Assembly: GCF_050157905.1 (NCBI RefSeq)
Contig: NZ_JBKIWZ010000001.1
Location: 3,748,992-3,812,991, forward strand
DNA from: Pantoea sp050157905
GTDB taxonomy: Bacteria; Pseudomonadota; Gammaproteobacteria; Enterobacterales; Enterobacteriaceae
Length of the DNA: 64,000 nt
Direction: 5' to 3'
The first letter of the stretch is position 1. Each line of letters opens with the position of its first letter. A program made the position numbers and the translations under genes. Below, piece after piece: positions 1-7,029 of the stretch. The notes beneath the pieces are model-generated. The model was not told the origin of the DNA. It was given only the letters and a program-made list of their open reading frames with translations, and made no database searches.

Positions 1-57
1 CAAGATTTGGATAAGGCTATTGATTGGGACATAACAGAAATGGCTACAAAGTCCTGA
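1..57 (+). CDS. C-terminal end of an unidentified gene (cut by window start)
   Basis: The window opens inside a reading frame that runs 18 codons (start QDLDKAIDWD, end MATKS) to a TGA at 55-57. The acidic, natural-looking composition suggests a genuine protein end rather than random sequence, but it is too short to assign a family. It is followed closely by a degraded nucleotidyltransferase relic, so it may itself belong to a decayed locus. Confidence 0.3.
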   Translation, partial: QDLDKAIDWDITEMATKS

Positions 58-73
58 TGCGACACTGAAATCA

Positions 74-499
74 ATGACCCGCGTTGCCGATTCAGTATTA
101 CAACTTCGAAGGCCAGTGGGTGCCTTATCCCTTAACCTCTTCCCAGTTCAGCCCGAACCGTGCCAGACTCAGGCGGTCGAATGGCTGGATTCGCCTGTGG
201 TCTATCAGCAGGAAGCGGCTATCGTCGCTGATTTACGGGAAAGAATACCGGACTGGTTTTCACCATTACGGGCGCGCTGGCACTATCTCTCAATGGCGAA
301 AAAGAACTTTCGGGGATATTTGCAGGGCGACAGCGTGCAGCTGAAAAAGTACTTCTGCGTTTTGCGCCCACTGCTGGCAGTGCAGTGGACAGAGGCCGGA
401 AAAGGTGTGCCGCCTATGCGTTTTGAAGATCTGCTGGCAGGGACGGTAACGGATCCCTCTCTGCTGGCCGAAATCGAACAGCTGCTTGCGCGCAAGTAG
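74..499 (+). pseudogene. C-terminal relic of a COG3541-type nucleotidyltransferase
   Basis: The frame from about residue 35 onward reads EWLDSPVVYQ, then YLSMAKKNFRGYLQGD, VQLKKYFCVLRPLLAVQW and a PPMRFEDLL block, a pattern I recognise from the C-terminal half of COG3541 (YcgL-like, polymerase beta superfamily) nucleotidyltransferases. In that family the N-terminal half carries the GS and DxD nucleotidyltransferase motifs; those are not present here, and the first 30 or so codons do not look like the family. Intact members are roughly 250 residues, this is 141 at most. The gene therefore appears truncated at its 5' end and non-functional. A second overlapping frame (84-344) contains a similar looking YYNFEGQW start, which hints at a frameshift near the break. 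Family call is from memory; moderate certainty. Confidence 0.5.
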
Positions 500-652
500 C
501 GTGCAGGCGAAGCGGGCTATCCTGCCGCCGGAGGAGTCTGCGCTGGCGTGGCTGGCGCTGTCAAAGCGCACGACAGGCTGGCGCGCGAAGAAGCGTTTGC
601 CAGCGAGTCGGAGAATGAACGGTTGATAGCGCTGTGCGGGAATATCCGTGCT

Positions 653-869
653 TTACCAGAGTAGCCTGCGCTGATCGAGGCCGGGCTGCATGCTGGTAAT
701 AGAAGAGAGCGAGATGCCGCCAACCTGCTGCGTGGTGACAGTGCTGCTGTTACTTTGCTGACTGAGCTGCGATGCTCAGCTGCTCCTGCCAGCTTGCCGC
801 TAATGCATTGCCTGCCACCAGAAGCGCCGCCAGTCCCCATCCCCACGTACTGCGTTGTGCCTGTTTCAT
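653..869 (-). pseudogene. Frameshifted DUF2501 (YjjA-like) secreted protein relic
   Basis: Reading the minus strand from an ATG at 869 gives a typical signal peptide (MKQAQRSTWGWGLAALLVAG, then NALA) followed by ASWQEQLSIAAQSAK and a stop. Moving one frame over at that point, translation continues as QQSNSSTVTTQQVGG then ISLSSITSM. Signal peptide, ASWQ(D/E)QL and a Ser/Asn-rich stretch followed by LSS-T/I-S-M are characteristic of DUF2501 proteins such as E. coli YjjA, whose gene maps in the same 99-minute neighbourhood as opgB. The reading frame is broken once and the conserved C-terminal part is missing, so the gene is dead. Function of the family is unknown. Confidence 0.5.
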
Positions 870-1407
870 CTCAGCCACGGTATGTGCTTATTCAGTTTCC
901 CGAAGAAGGGTGAGGAGCAGAAAATTCCTGACTTTATTAAACAGCGATTTGGGAATCTCCTGCAATAAAAGTTTAAATATTCAGAGGGTTGCGGGGGTTA
1001 ATATGCTTTGAAGTAATTTCATGGAATTAATAATGAGCACCTTTCGCTTAAATATCATTTAATATCCTTGCTGGTTTTATAAGGGGGGTGAGTTAAATTA
1101 AATTTTCAACTTTGCTTGTGGCGAATTTTATAAAAGAGTGATCGGGTTAGGTAATAGTTATCTTTGAGGTTATATTTACCAGGTTGTCTTTTTTCTTTTA
1201 TATTCTCGGCAATTACTGGTGCGATGAATTTAATGCCATAATTAAACTTAGATTGAAGGATTTTTATTATCCCGCCTTGTCGAAAGTCGCCGTATTTATG
1301 TCCTGCCTGCTATATTTCGCAGGAGTCAGGTACAGCGTGTTCGTCAGATATCTGGTCTGAACGCATGACGACTTACATTTGTTGTCCGGGCTTGAGTCAG
1401 CGCAGGG
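870..1407. other. AT-rich stretch without a recognisable gene
   Basis: About 540 bases with no convincing coding frame. The part from roughly 1010 to 1290 is clearly richer in A and T than its surroundings. I see no tRNA, terminator with U-run or repeat that I would defend. It separates the DUF2501 relic from the unidentified minus-strand pair. Confidence 0.5.
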
Positions 1408-1617
1408 TTAACGGCGGTCTGGCTTTTCAGCTATCAGCCAGGTCAGGCCGTAAATAACCAGCCCCACAACAAGAATGAGCAGCGGAGCAATGATGCGCAT
1501 GGCACCCTCATTCAGCGTGGCTGCCAAAAAAATACCCACCACCATAGCCATTAATACCAGACCACCGGACACTTCAGCGATGAGCTTACGAAGAAGTCTA
1601 ATAAGTTTCGATAGCAT
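1408..1617 (-). CDS. Small membrane protein with two transmembrane segments, unknown
   Basis: 69-residue protein beginning MLSKLIRLLRKL. After a basic amphipathic start it has two hydrophobic stretches (GGLVLMAMVVGIFLAA and IAPLLILVVGLVIYGLTWL) separated by a short NEGAMR loop, and a charged tail. The ATG at 1617 was chosen because the longer open frame upstream is out of character and overlaps the previous gene, while this start overlaps the end of the 213-codon gene by 20 bases, as expected for translational coupling. I do not recognise the family. Position directly behind a larger hydrophobic protein would fit an immunity or partner protein, which is inference only. Confidence 0.55.
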   Translation of the reverse strand: MLSKLIRLLRKLIAEVSGGLVLMAMVVGIFLAATLNEGAMRIIAPLLILVVGLVIYGLTWLIAEKPDRR

Positions 1618-2239
1618 TAATAAATTCTCTGGAGGCTGAGGGATTTTTACGTAACATTTCACCCATTTTGATGAAGTTCTGCAGGGGGGCCTCGAACATG
1701 AAATAGAGCATGTCATAGTCGTTAATCCGCAGTTTTCGCCACAGTTGAGGGTTTTGCATCTGAAGTCGTCTGGAGGCTTCACAGGCGCGGGAAATCACGC
1801 CCTGAGCGATGATGCCGCCAGTCAGGCCACCAGTCAGCCCCCTGAGGGCTATGCGTGAAATGAATGACAGCATGACTCCACTGACGACCTTTGATCCCAG
1901 GTAAGAAGACAATGTTAGTTGCGTAGCCGTCCGGCTGGTCATTGACGTTGCGTTGCCTGTCAGCTTGTCATAAACCTTACGCAATGCAGGTTCGGGAAGG
2001 TACTGCAGCGAATCATAAATGATGATATTAACGATTTTCGCTATCTTATTTCTATCCCTGAAGGCCTGATAGACAGCCCGTCCAACACGCACGTCGTCAT
2101 GCATATTACGTGACTGGATGCGTCTGCCGCCATCAGAAAAATTTAAATCCTGAAAGGTTCGCTCCAGCCCCAGATAAAAATCCATCGGTACTGAAACCAC
2201 GCCCGATAAGACTGAACTGGCGAGCATTGTTGCGTCCAT
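1598..2239 (-). CDS. Unidentified 213-residue protein with glycine-rich hydrophobic segment
   Basis: The protein starts MDATMLASSV and has a soluble, charged first half. Residues of about 115-150 form a long hydrophobic, glycine-rich segment (VVSGVMLSFISRIALRG then LTGGLTGGIIAQG) resembling membrane-inserting helices. The C-terminal portion is again charged (WRKLRINDYDMLYFMFEAPL). No signal peptide is visible. I do not recognise a family. It overlaps the following small membrane-protein gene by 20 bases, so the two are probably co-translated. A membrane-active toxin with a two-helix immunity protein is one possibility; a two-subunit membrane complex is another. Neither can be decided from the sequence alone. 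Confidence 0.55.
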   Translation of the reverse strand: MDATMLASSVLSGVVSVPMDFYLGLERTFQDLNFSDGGRRIQSRNMHDDVRVGRAVYQAFRDRNKIAKIVNIIIYDSLQYLPEPALRKVYDKLTGNATSMTSRTATQLTLSSYLGSKVVSGVMLSFISRIALRGLTGGLTGGIIAQGVISRACEASRRLQMQNPQLWRKLRINDYDMLYFMFEAPLQNFIKMGEMLRKNPSASREFINAIETY

Positions 2240-2460
2240 TGCTTTTTCCCGAAAGTCGCATCCTTTGATGACTTAACATTAAAATATCGTAACTGTTGTG
2301 GCAATCTTTTGACGATCCAGGTCGCACCAGAATGACACCTGTTAAAGATTTTATGTAAAAAATTCCGCAAAGTTACAACGGGTAACAGTGGCACATTTTC
2401 TTCGATATAATCACAAAATATCCGCGCTAACCAGGCAGACATAAAACCTGAGGGAATAAA

Positions 2461-3507
2461 GTGAACTGTAAACCGATGCTTTTCGTGCTGGCGGCGTTCT
2501 CTCTGTCGGCTCAGGCCGCCCAGAGCGGAACAACGCTTCAGCATAAAGACTGGGAAGTCGTCTGTGATAATACGCTGACCTGCCGCATGGCCGGTTATGG
2601 CAAAGAAGAGGATCCCTCTGGCTCCATCCTGCTCACCCGTGCCGCTGGCCCCGCAACGGAGACGGTGGGAGAAGTCACGCTGGGTGACACCGAAGATGAC
2701 AGCGAACCCGCGGAGAAGCTGACGCTGTGGATCGACGGCAAGTCAGCGGGCGATCTGACGGCGGCCGATGACAACTGGCGGCTGTCGGCCAGCCAGACCG
2801 CTGCGATAATCAGCGCCGTCAAAGGCAATGGTAAGGTCGAATTTAAGGGCGGCTCAAAGCCGTTCCAGCTTTCCGGCGAAGGTGCATCTGCTGTGCTGCT
2901 GAAAGCTGACGACGTGCAGGGCCGTATCGGTACGCCAGGCGCGCTCACCAGAAAGGGCAATAAACCCGAAAGCAGCGTGGTTAAGGCCGTGCCCGCACCG
3001 GTCATTCAGGCAGCAAAAACGCTTAGCGGCGAACCTCGCTTGCTGACCGCACAAGAAGCCGATGCGCTGAAAAACCGGTTACTGGCCTCAGTTAATCATA
3101 ATGACGATGACACCTGCGACAGCCTGTTTTCACCGGCAGAGAACAGCGATCCGGAGACGGATGGACTCTCTCTGACGCCGCTGGATGACAACCACGCTTT
3201 GCTGTCTGCGCTCTGCTGGCGAGCTGCTTATAACGAAGGCTATGGCTACTGGGTCATCGATAAGCAGCTCAAAGGTACGCCGATACTGGTGACCGTTTCC
3301 GGATCAGATTACGACAAGGGCGAGATTACCAGTGTGCAGAAAGGCCGGGGCATCGGGGACTGCATGAGCCAGGAAAGCTGGGTCTGGGATGGTCAGGCTT
3401 TCCGTAAAAGTTATGTCGGTGGAACCGGCATGTGCCGCTATATCCATGCGGGCGGCACCTGGGATCTGCCGACGCTGGTCACGGACGTGAAGCCTGTTGC
3501 GGAGTAG
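2461..3507 (+). CDS. DUF1176 periplasmic protein
   Basis: 348 residues starting from a GTG (AGGG lies about 7 bases upstream). A classical signal peptide (MNCKPMLFVLAAFSLSAQAA) predicts export. The mature protein begins with HKDWEVVCDNTLTCRMAGYG, the signature opening of DUF1176 proteins, and has paired cysteines (VVCDNTLTC; DDDTCDS; ALCWRAAYNEGYGYWV; GDCMSQESWVWDG; GMCRY) probably forming disulfides. The tail WDG-F-S-GMCR-GG-W-LPT is also typical. Function of the family is unknown; it is widespread in enterobacteria and Pseudomonas. It stands alone, divergent from the unidentified pair and upstream of leuX. Confidence 0.8.
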   Translation: MNCKPMLFVLAAFSLSAQAAQSGTTLQHKDWEVVCDNTLTCRMAGYGKEEDPSGSILLTRAAGPATETVGEVTLGDTEDDSEPAEKLTLWIDGKSAGDLTAADDNWRLSASQTAAIISAVKGNGKVEFKGGSKPFQLSGEGASAVLLKADDVQGRIGTPGALTRKGNKPESSVVKAVPAPVIQAAKTLSGEPRLLTAQEADALKNRLLASVNHNDDDTCDSLFSPAENSDPETDGLSLTPLDDNHALLSALCWRAAYNEGYGYWVIDKQLKGTPILVTVSGSDYDKGEITSVQKGRGIGDCMSQESWVWDGQAFRKSYVGGTGMCRYIHAGGTWDLPTLVTDVKPVAE

Positions 3508-3734
3508 ATCGGCTGGTTAAGGCGATCATGACGTTTGCCTGAACGGCTGTAAGGTTATCCGTTTCACTGCGCACAGGCTGTTTCGTCACACTGTGCCGGT
3601 GAAACCGGCATGCTGACGTGACTGTTCAGCGCGGGCAGGGAATGGCAGGATTCCAGCCAGAGAGGCCACGCGGCGTGGATGAGAACCCGGCAGACGTTTT
3701 TTTCAGCAGTTGCATCGGCGTCTGCGGATAAGGG

Positions 3735-3762
3735 TTGCGGAAACAGGGGGCAACGGTATAAT
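3735..3762 (+). promoter_or_regulatory. Promoter of leuX
   Basis: A consensus -10 hexamer TATAAT at 3757-3762 is preceded by TTGCGG at 3735-3740 with a 16-base spacer. The tRNA begins 28 bases further on, which fits a short precursor leader. Confidence 0.7.
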
Positions 3763-3789
3763 CCACAACGTTTTCCGCATCCCTTCAGT

Positions 3790-3874
3790 GCCGAAGTGGC
3801 GAAATCGGTAGACGCAGTTGATTCAAAATCAACCATCGAAAGGTGTGCCGGTTCGAGTCCGGCCTTCGGCACCA
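3790..3874 (+). tRNA. leuX: tRNA-Leu (anticodon CAA)
   Basis: Acceptor stem GCCGAAG pairs with CTTCGGC at 3864-3870, followed by the discriminator A and an encoded CCA. The anticodon stem GTTGA/TCAAC encloses the loop TTCAAAA with anticodon CAA at 3824-3826. A long variable arm and the T-loop GTTCGAGTCC complete a leucine tRNA. This is the E. coli leuX equivalent, a well known integration site for P4-type islands; an integrase gene follows immediately. Confidence 0.95.
3850..3874. other. Probable left attachment site (attL) in the 3' end of leuX
   Basis: P4-family integrases recombine in the T-arm and acceptor end of their target tRNA and leave the tRNA intact on one side. Here the tRNA 3' end is complete and an integrase gene in the same direction begins about 200 bases downstream, so this segment is the expected left junction. 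I searched by eye for a second copy further right and did not find one; the exact core is therefore not defined. Confidence 0.5.
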
Positions 3875-3887
3875 TCGGAACATCAAT

Positions 3888-3910
3888 AGACGTCAACGGA
3901 CGTCTTTTTT
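3888..3910 (+). terminator. Rho-independent terminator after leuX
   Basis: Perfect 7-base stem AGACGTC/GACGTCT with loop AACG, running straight into a run of six T (3905-3910). Confidence 0.85.
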
Positions 3911-4071
3911 GTGCCTGAAATCCAGTATCCGCAAGGCTTTCCTCGCTTTTTCACTCAACCTAAGTCAACCTGATTCAATCTACATCAACTTACTGATGCG
4001 GGCACAACTGCTGGTATATCCTGGTTCGATAATGTTTGTACCCACACAGAAGCCTTGAAAGGACACTCATC

Positions 4072-5331
4072 ATGGCTCTGAGTGATGTGAAGGTTCATTC
4101 GGCTAAGCCTGAAGCAAAAGCCTATAAGCTGACGGATGGTGACGGCATGGGTTTGCTGGTTCACCCTAACGGTTTCAAATATTGGCGTCTTCGTTATCGC
4201 TTCGGAGGTAAAGAGAAGATGCTAGCGCTGGGGAAATACCCTGAAGTGTCGTTGGCGGATGCCCGGGCACGCCGGGATGAAGCCCGTAAGCTGTTAGCTA
4301 ATGGTGTCGATCCAAGTGAGAACAAGAAAGCCGTTAAAGTAGAGCAGGAACAAGAGGCGATAACGTTTGAAGTGGTTGCCAGAGACTGGCACGCCAGTAA
4401 TCAGAAATGGTCGACATCGCATAGCGCTCGTGTATTGAAAAGCCTCGAAGATAATCTCTTTGCTGCCATTGGTAAGCGGAACATTGCTGAATTGAAGACA
4501 CGGGATCTGCTTGTACCCATCAAAGCCGTCGAGTCATCCGGGCGGCTCGAAGTTGCCGCCCGTTTACAGCAGCGTACTACCGCGATCATGCGCTTTGCTG
4601 TGCAGAGTGGTTTAATCGACTATAACCCCGCGCAAGAGATTGCCGGTGCGGTTGCCACGGCGAAAAGACAGCACCGTGCTGCTCTGGAACTTAACCGTAT
4701 TCCTGAATTACTTCATCGCATTGATCACTACTCCGGCAGGCCGTTAACCCGCCTAGCGATTGAACTCACCTTGTTAGTTTTCATTCGTTCAAGCGAACTT
4801 CGTTTTGCCCGCTGGTCAGAAGTAGATTTTGAAAATGCCATGTGGACAATTCCAGGAGAGCGTGAGTCGCTGGAAGGTGTTAAACATTCTCAGCGTGGTT
4901 CAAAGATGCGGACACCTCATCTTGTTCCTTTATCGCGGCAAGCCTTAACCATTCTGGAAAAGATCAAAAGCTTGAATGGGAATCGAGAGCTGGTTTTTGT
5001 GGGCGATCATGATCCACGTAAACCAATGAGTGAGAACACGGTGAACAAGGCTCTGCGAGTGATGGGTTATGATACAAAAACGGAAGTATGTGGGCATGGT
5101 TTCAGGACAATGGCTTGTAGCTCACTGATTGAATCGGGCTTGTGGTCGAGAGATGCTGTAGAGAGGCAAATGAGCCATCAGGAATGCAGCTCTGTAAGGG
5201 CGGCTTACATCCATAAGGCGGAGCATTTAGGAGAGAGAAGGTTGATGTTGCAGTGGTGGGCTGATTTTCTGGATGCTAATCGGGAGAGGGGGGTAAACCC
5301 GTTCGATTTTGGGAAGCATTTCAAGATCTAA
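4072..5331 (+). CDS. P4-family tyrosine integrase
   Basis: 419 residues from ATG 4072 (AAGGA about 9 bases upstream). The N-terminal DUF4102-type arm-binding domain reads MALSDVKVHSAKPEAKAYKL with DGDGMGLLVHPNGFKYW, as in P4 and CP4-57 integrases. The catalytic domain shows Arg in IRSSELRFARWSEVDF, the HGFRTMA box (HxxR), a second His in MSHQ, and the nucleophilic Tyr in RAAYIH. All catalytic residues appear present, so the enzyme may still be active. It would integrate and, with an excisionase, excise the island at leuX. Length is normal for the family. No excisionase gene is evident next to it. Confidence 0.92.
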   Translation: MALSDVKVHSAKPEAKAYKLTDGDGMGLLVHPNGFKYWRLRYRFGGKEKMLALGKYPEVSLADARARRDEARKLLANGVDPSENKKAVKVEQEQEAITFEVVARDWHASNQKWSTSHSARVLKSLEDNLFAAIGKRNIAELKTRDLLVPIKAVESSGRLEVAARLQQRTTAIMRFAVQSGLIDYNPAQEIAGAVATAKRQHRAALELNRIPELLHRIDHYSGRPLTRLAIELTLLVFIRSSELRFARWSEVDFENAMWTIPGERESLEGVKHSQRGSKMRTPHLVPLSRQALTILEKIKSLNGNRELVFVGDHDPRKPMSENTVNKALRVMGYDTKTEVCGHGFRTMACSSLIESGLWSRDAVERQMSHQECSSVRAAYIHKAEHLGERRLMLQWWADFLDANRERGVNPFDFGKHFKI

Positions 5332-5518
5332 ATGTTTCTAAGTACCCATTGGACAATACCGTATACCAAGGGTGTGGATATTTGAGAATATAAATTTCAA
5401 ATATGTATTTTTGAGTATCCATGAGAAAATGCCTAAACATTTAGGTTGATACAATAAAGCTGTATTATGTAAAAATGAATACTTAACAGACTAATGATCA
5501 ACATCTTAGGATGGTATA

Positions 5519-6637
5519 ATGAACGACTACTCCGATGTAACACGTTTATACACTATGGAAGGCGCAACGCATCTGTATTCAAGCGAACCTGCCTTACTGA
5601 CTACGGCTGATCTTTACCAAGTCAATCGCAACCCTGCCTATCTGAAGGCATTAGAGGGCTGTAATATTTATCTTATTACTTGCCGTGAACGCATATTTAT
5701 AAAGCCTGAAAACTTTTCACTGAATGGTAGAACTGTTATTGGCTCATTTCTTGTTAACAGAGTGACTGGATTCACTGAGGTACCGTTTGAGTATTACATC
5801 TCTAAAGAAATGGTGCCAGAAGAAGATAGAATCATTGATATTGCGGTTGATTTAAACGGAACCAAACTTGTTGTAATAACTGCCAATATCAAACAGATTG
5901 TATCTGTTAGTAACTTGATCGCAGAAGCCCGTTCAAATTTGCTTCCCACCGATACTGATTTAAAAGTTATGTATGTTGGCCAGGGTATTGGGCGGAAGGG
6001 GACGCGTACTGCTGTTGACAGATTGCGAGCTCATTCAACTTTACAACGTATTCTTGCAGAAATGAGTACTCATTTCCCAGCATCCGAAGTATTGCTGCTA
6101 CTTTATCGGTTTGAGCATGGACGAACCATTATAAGCAATGGTGGCAATATGAATGTAGAGCCGCTTTCTTCAATAGCAGAAGATTCTCTTCATTTCAACA
6201 GACTAAGTAGTGTTAAATTGACTCGTGCTGATATAGTTTCTTTAGCTGAGGCGGGATTAATAAACTATTTTAAACCCGAATATAACGTTTTGATCAAGCA
6301 TTCTGATTTTGCATCAAGATCACGCATGAAAATCCTTAACCGCCTTTTGAACAGTGGTATTACCGGTCTGATAATAGAGATTGGTAGTGCAAATATTCGT
6401 TCTAGAATTGGAACCGAACATGCTATACCAAAGAATCTCGCGGATTTGTATACACCTGATGCTTTAGAAGGGAAAAATATTAAGGATGCAGACATACGTA
6501 AACAATGGCAATCCGAGTTGTATATCCAGAGCCATAGTCATTGTGCCTCATTTCCTTTAACAAGCACATGTGAAAGAAATACATTTTTGCATGGAACTAT
6601 ATTCATGGATAATAGTGAGATTCCATTCGGTACTTAA
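5519..6637 (+). CDS. GIY-YIG-like protein of unknown role
   Basis: 372 residues; ATG 5519 lies 8 bases after AGGA. The middle of the protein carries features of the GIY-YIG nuclease fold: IYLITCRE around residue 50, MYVGQGIG near residue 155, an Arg and His in AVDRLRAHSTLQ, and a conserved Glu plus KP-YN ending in LAEAGLINYFKPEYN around residue 250. Spacing between these is longer than in UvrC or homing endonucleases, so a divergent nuclease or a pseudo-enzyme are both possible. The last 120 residues look unrelated to any family I know. It sits alone between the integrase and the convergent SIR2-HerA operon, with low GC and its own upstream AT-rich region. Nuclease activity is inference; existence as a real gene is well supported by length and composition. 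Confidence 0.6.
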   Translation: MNDYSDVTRLYTMEGATHLYSSEPALLTTADLYQVNRNPAYLKALEGCNIYLITCRERIFIKPENFSLNGRTVIGSFLVNRVTGFTEVPFEYYISKEMVPEEDRIIDIAVDLNGTKLVVITANIKQIVSVSNLIAEARSNLLPTDTDLKVMYVGQGIGRKGTRTAVDRLRAHSTLQRILAEMSTHFPASEVLLLLYRFEHGRTIISNGGNMNVEPLSSIAEDSLHFNRLSSVKLTRADIVSLAEAGLINYFKPEYNVLIKHSDFASRSRMKILNRLLNSGITGLIIEIGSANIRSRIGTEHAIPKNLADLYTPDALEGKNIKDADIRKQWQSELYIQSHSHCASFPLTSTCERNTFLHGTIFMDNSEIPFGT

Positions 6638-6817
6638 GCTAATTCAAACTGAATCCAAAGGTGAGGCCCTGCGTTATCAAGAAGTTTTTTTATAGAAGGA
6701 TCTAATAAAATATTATATTTGTTAGGCTTGGTATATAATTGCATAAGATGCATCTAACCAGATGACAATAATTATAGAAGAGAACGGGTTGTATGTGAAA
6801 CAACCCGATTGAATAGA

Positions 6818-7027
6818 TTAAACTCTCGAAAATGGAACAGCATGCTTTATATACATATTAAAAAATTGTCCCTTAGAAGGGGCTGATTTGAATTGCTCGT
6901 AAAGATGTTCATTAACATTATAGTATTGGTAAACAGCTCCATCCTTAAATTCGATTTCCATGGTTTCACTGGCGGAATCATAACCAGCAGACATAATGTT
7001 TGACGATGATACGGCGTCGCGGTGCAT
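6818..7027 (-). CDS. KTSC-domain small protein, third gene of the SIR2-HerA operon
   Basis: 69 residues: SSSNIMSAGYDSASETMEIEF, then DGAVYQYYNVNEHLYEQF, SAPSKGQFFNMYIK. This is the whole of a KTSC domain, a fold found alone or attached to lysyl-tRNA synthetases and in phage or island proteins; its biochemical role is unknown. The ATG lies 2 bases after the herA stop codon, and the ribosome-binding site GAGGAG is formed by the last herA codons, so translation must be coupled to herA. That makes it part of the defence operon rather than a bystander. It may be a regulatory or sensor subunit; this is inference. AT-rich sequence follows at 6638-6817 without another gene. Confidence 0.8.
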   Translation of the reverse strand: MHRDAVSSSNIMSAGYDSASETMEIEFKDGAVYQYYNVNEHLYEQFKSAPSKGQFFNMYIKHAVPFSRV

Positions 7028-7029
7028 AT

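Noticed and set aside
3595..3609. Small hairpin GCCGGT-GAA-ACCGGC upstream of leuX considered as terminator of the DUF1176 gene
   Set aside because: No T-run follows and it lies almost 90 bases after the stop; too weak to call.
3679..3918. Open frame running across leuX
   Set aside because: It overlaps the tRNA and its promoter completely; a chance frame.
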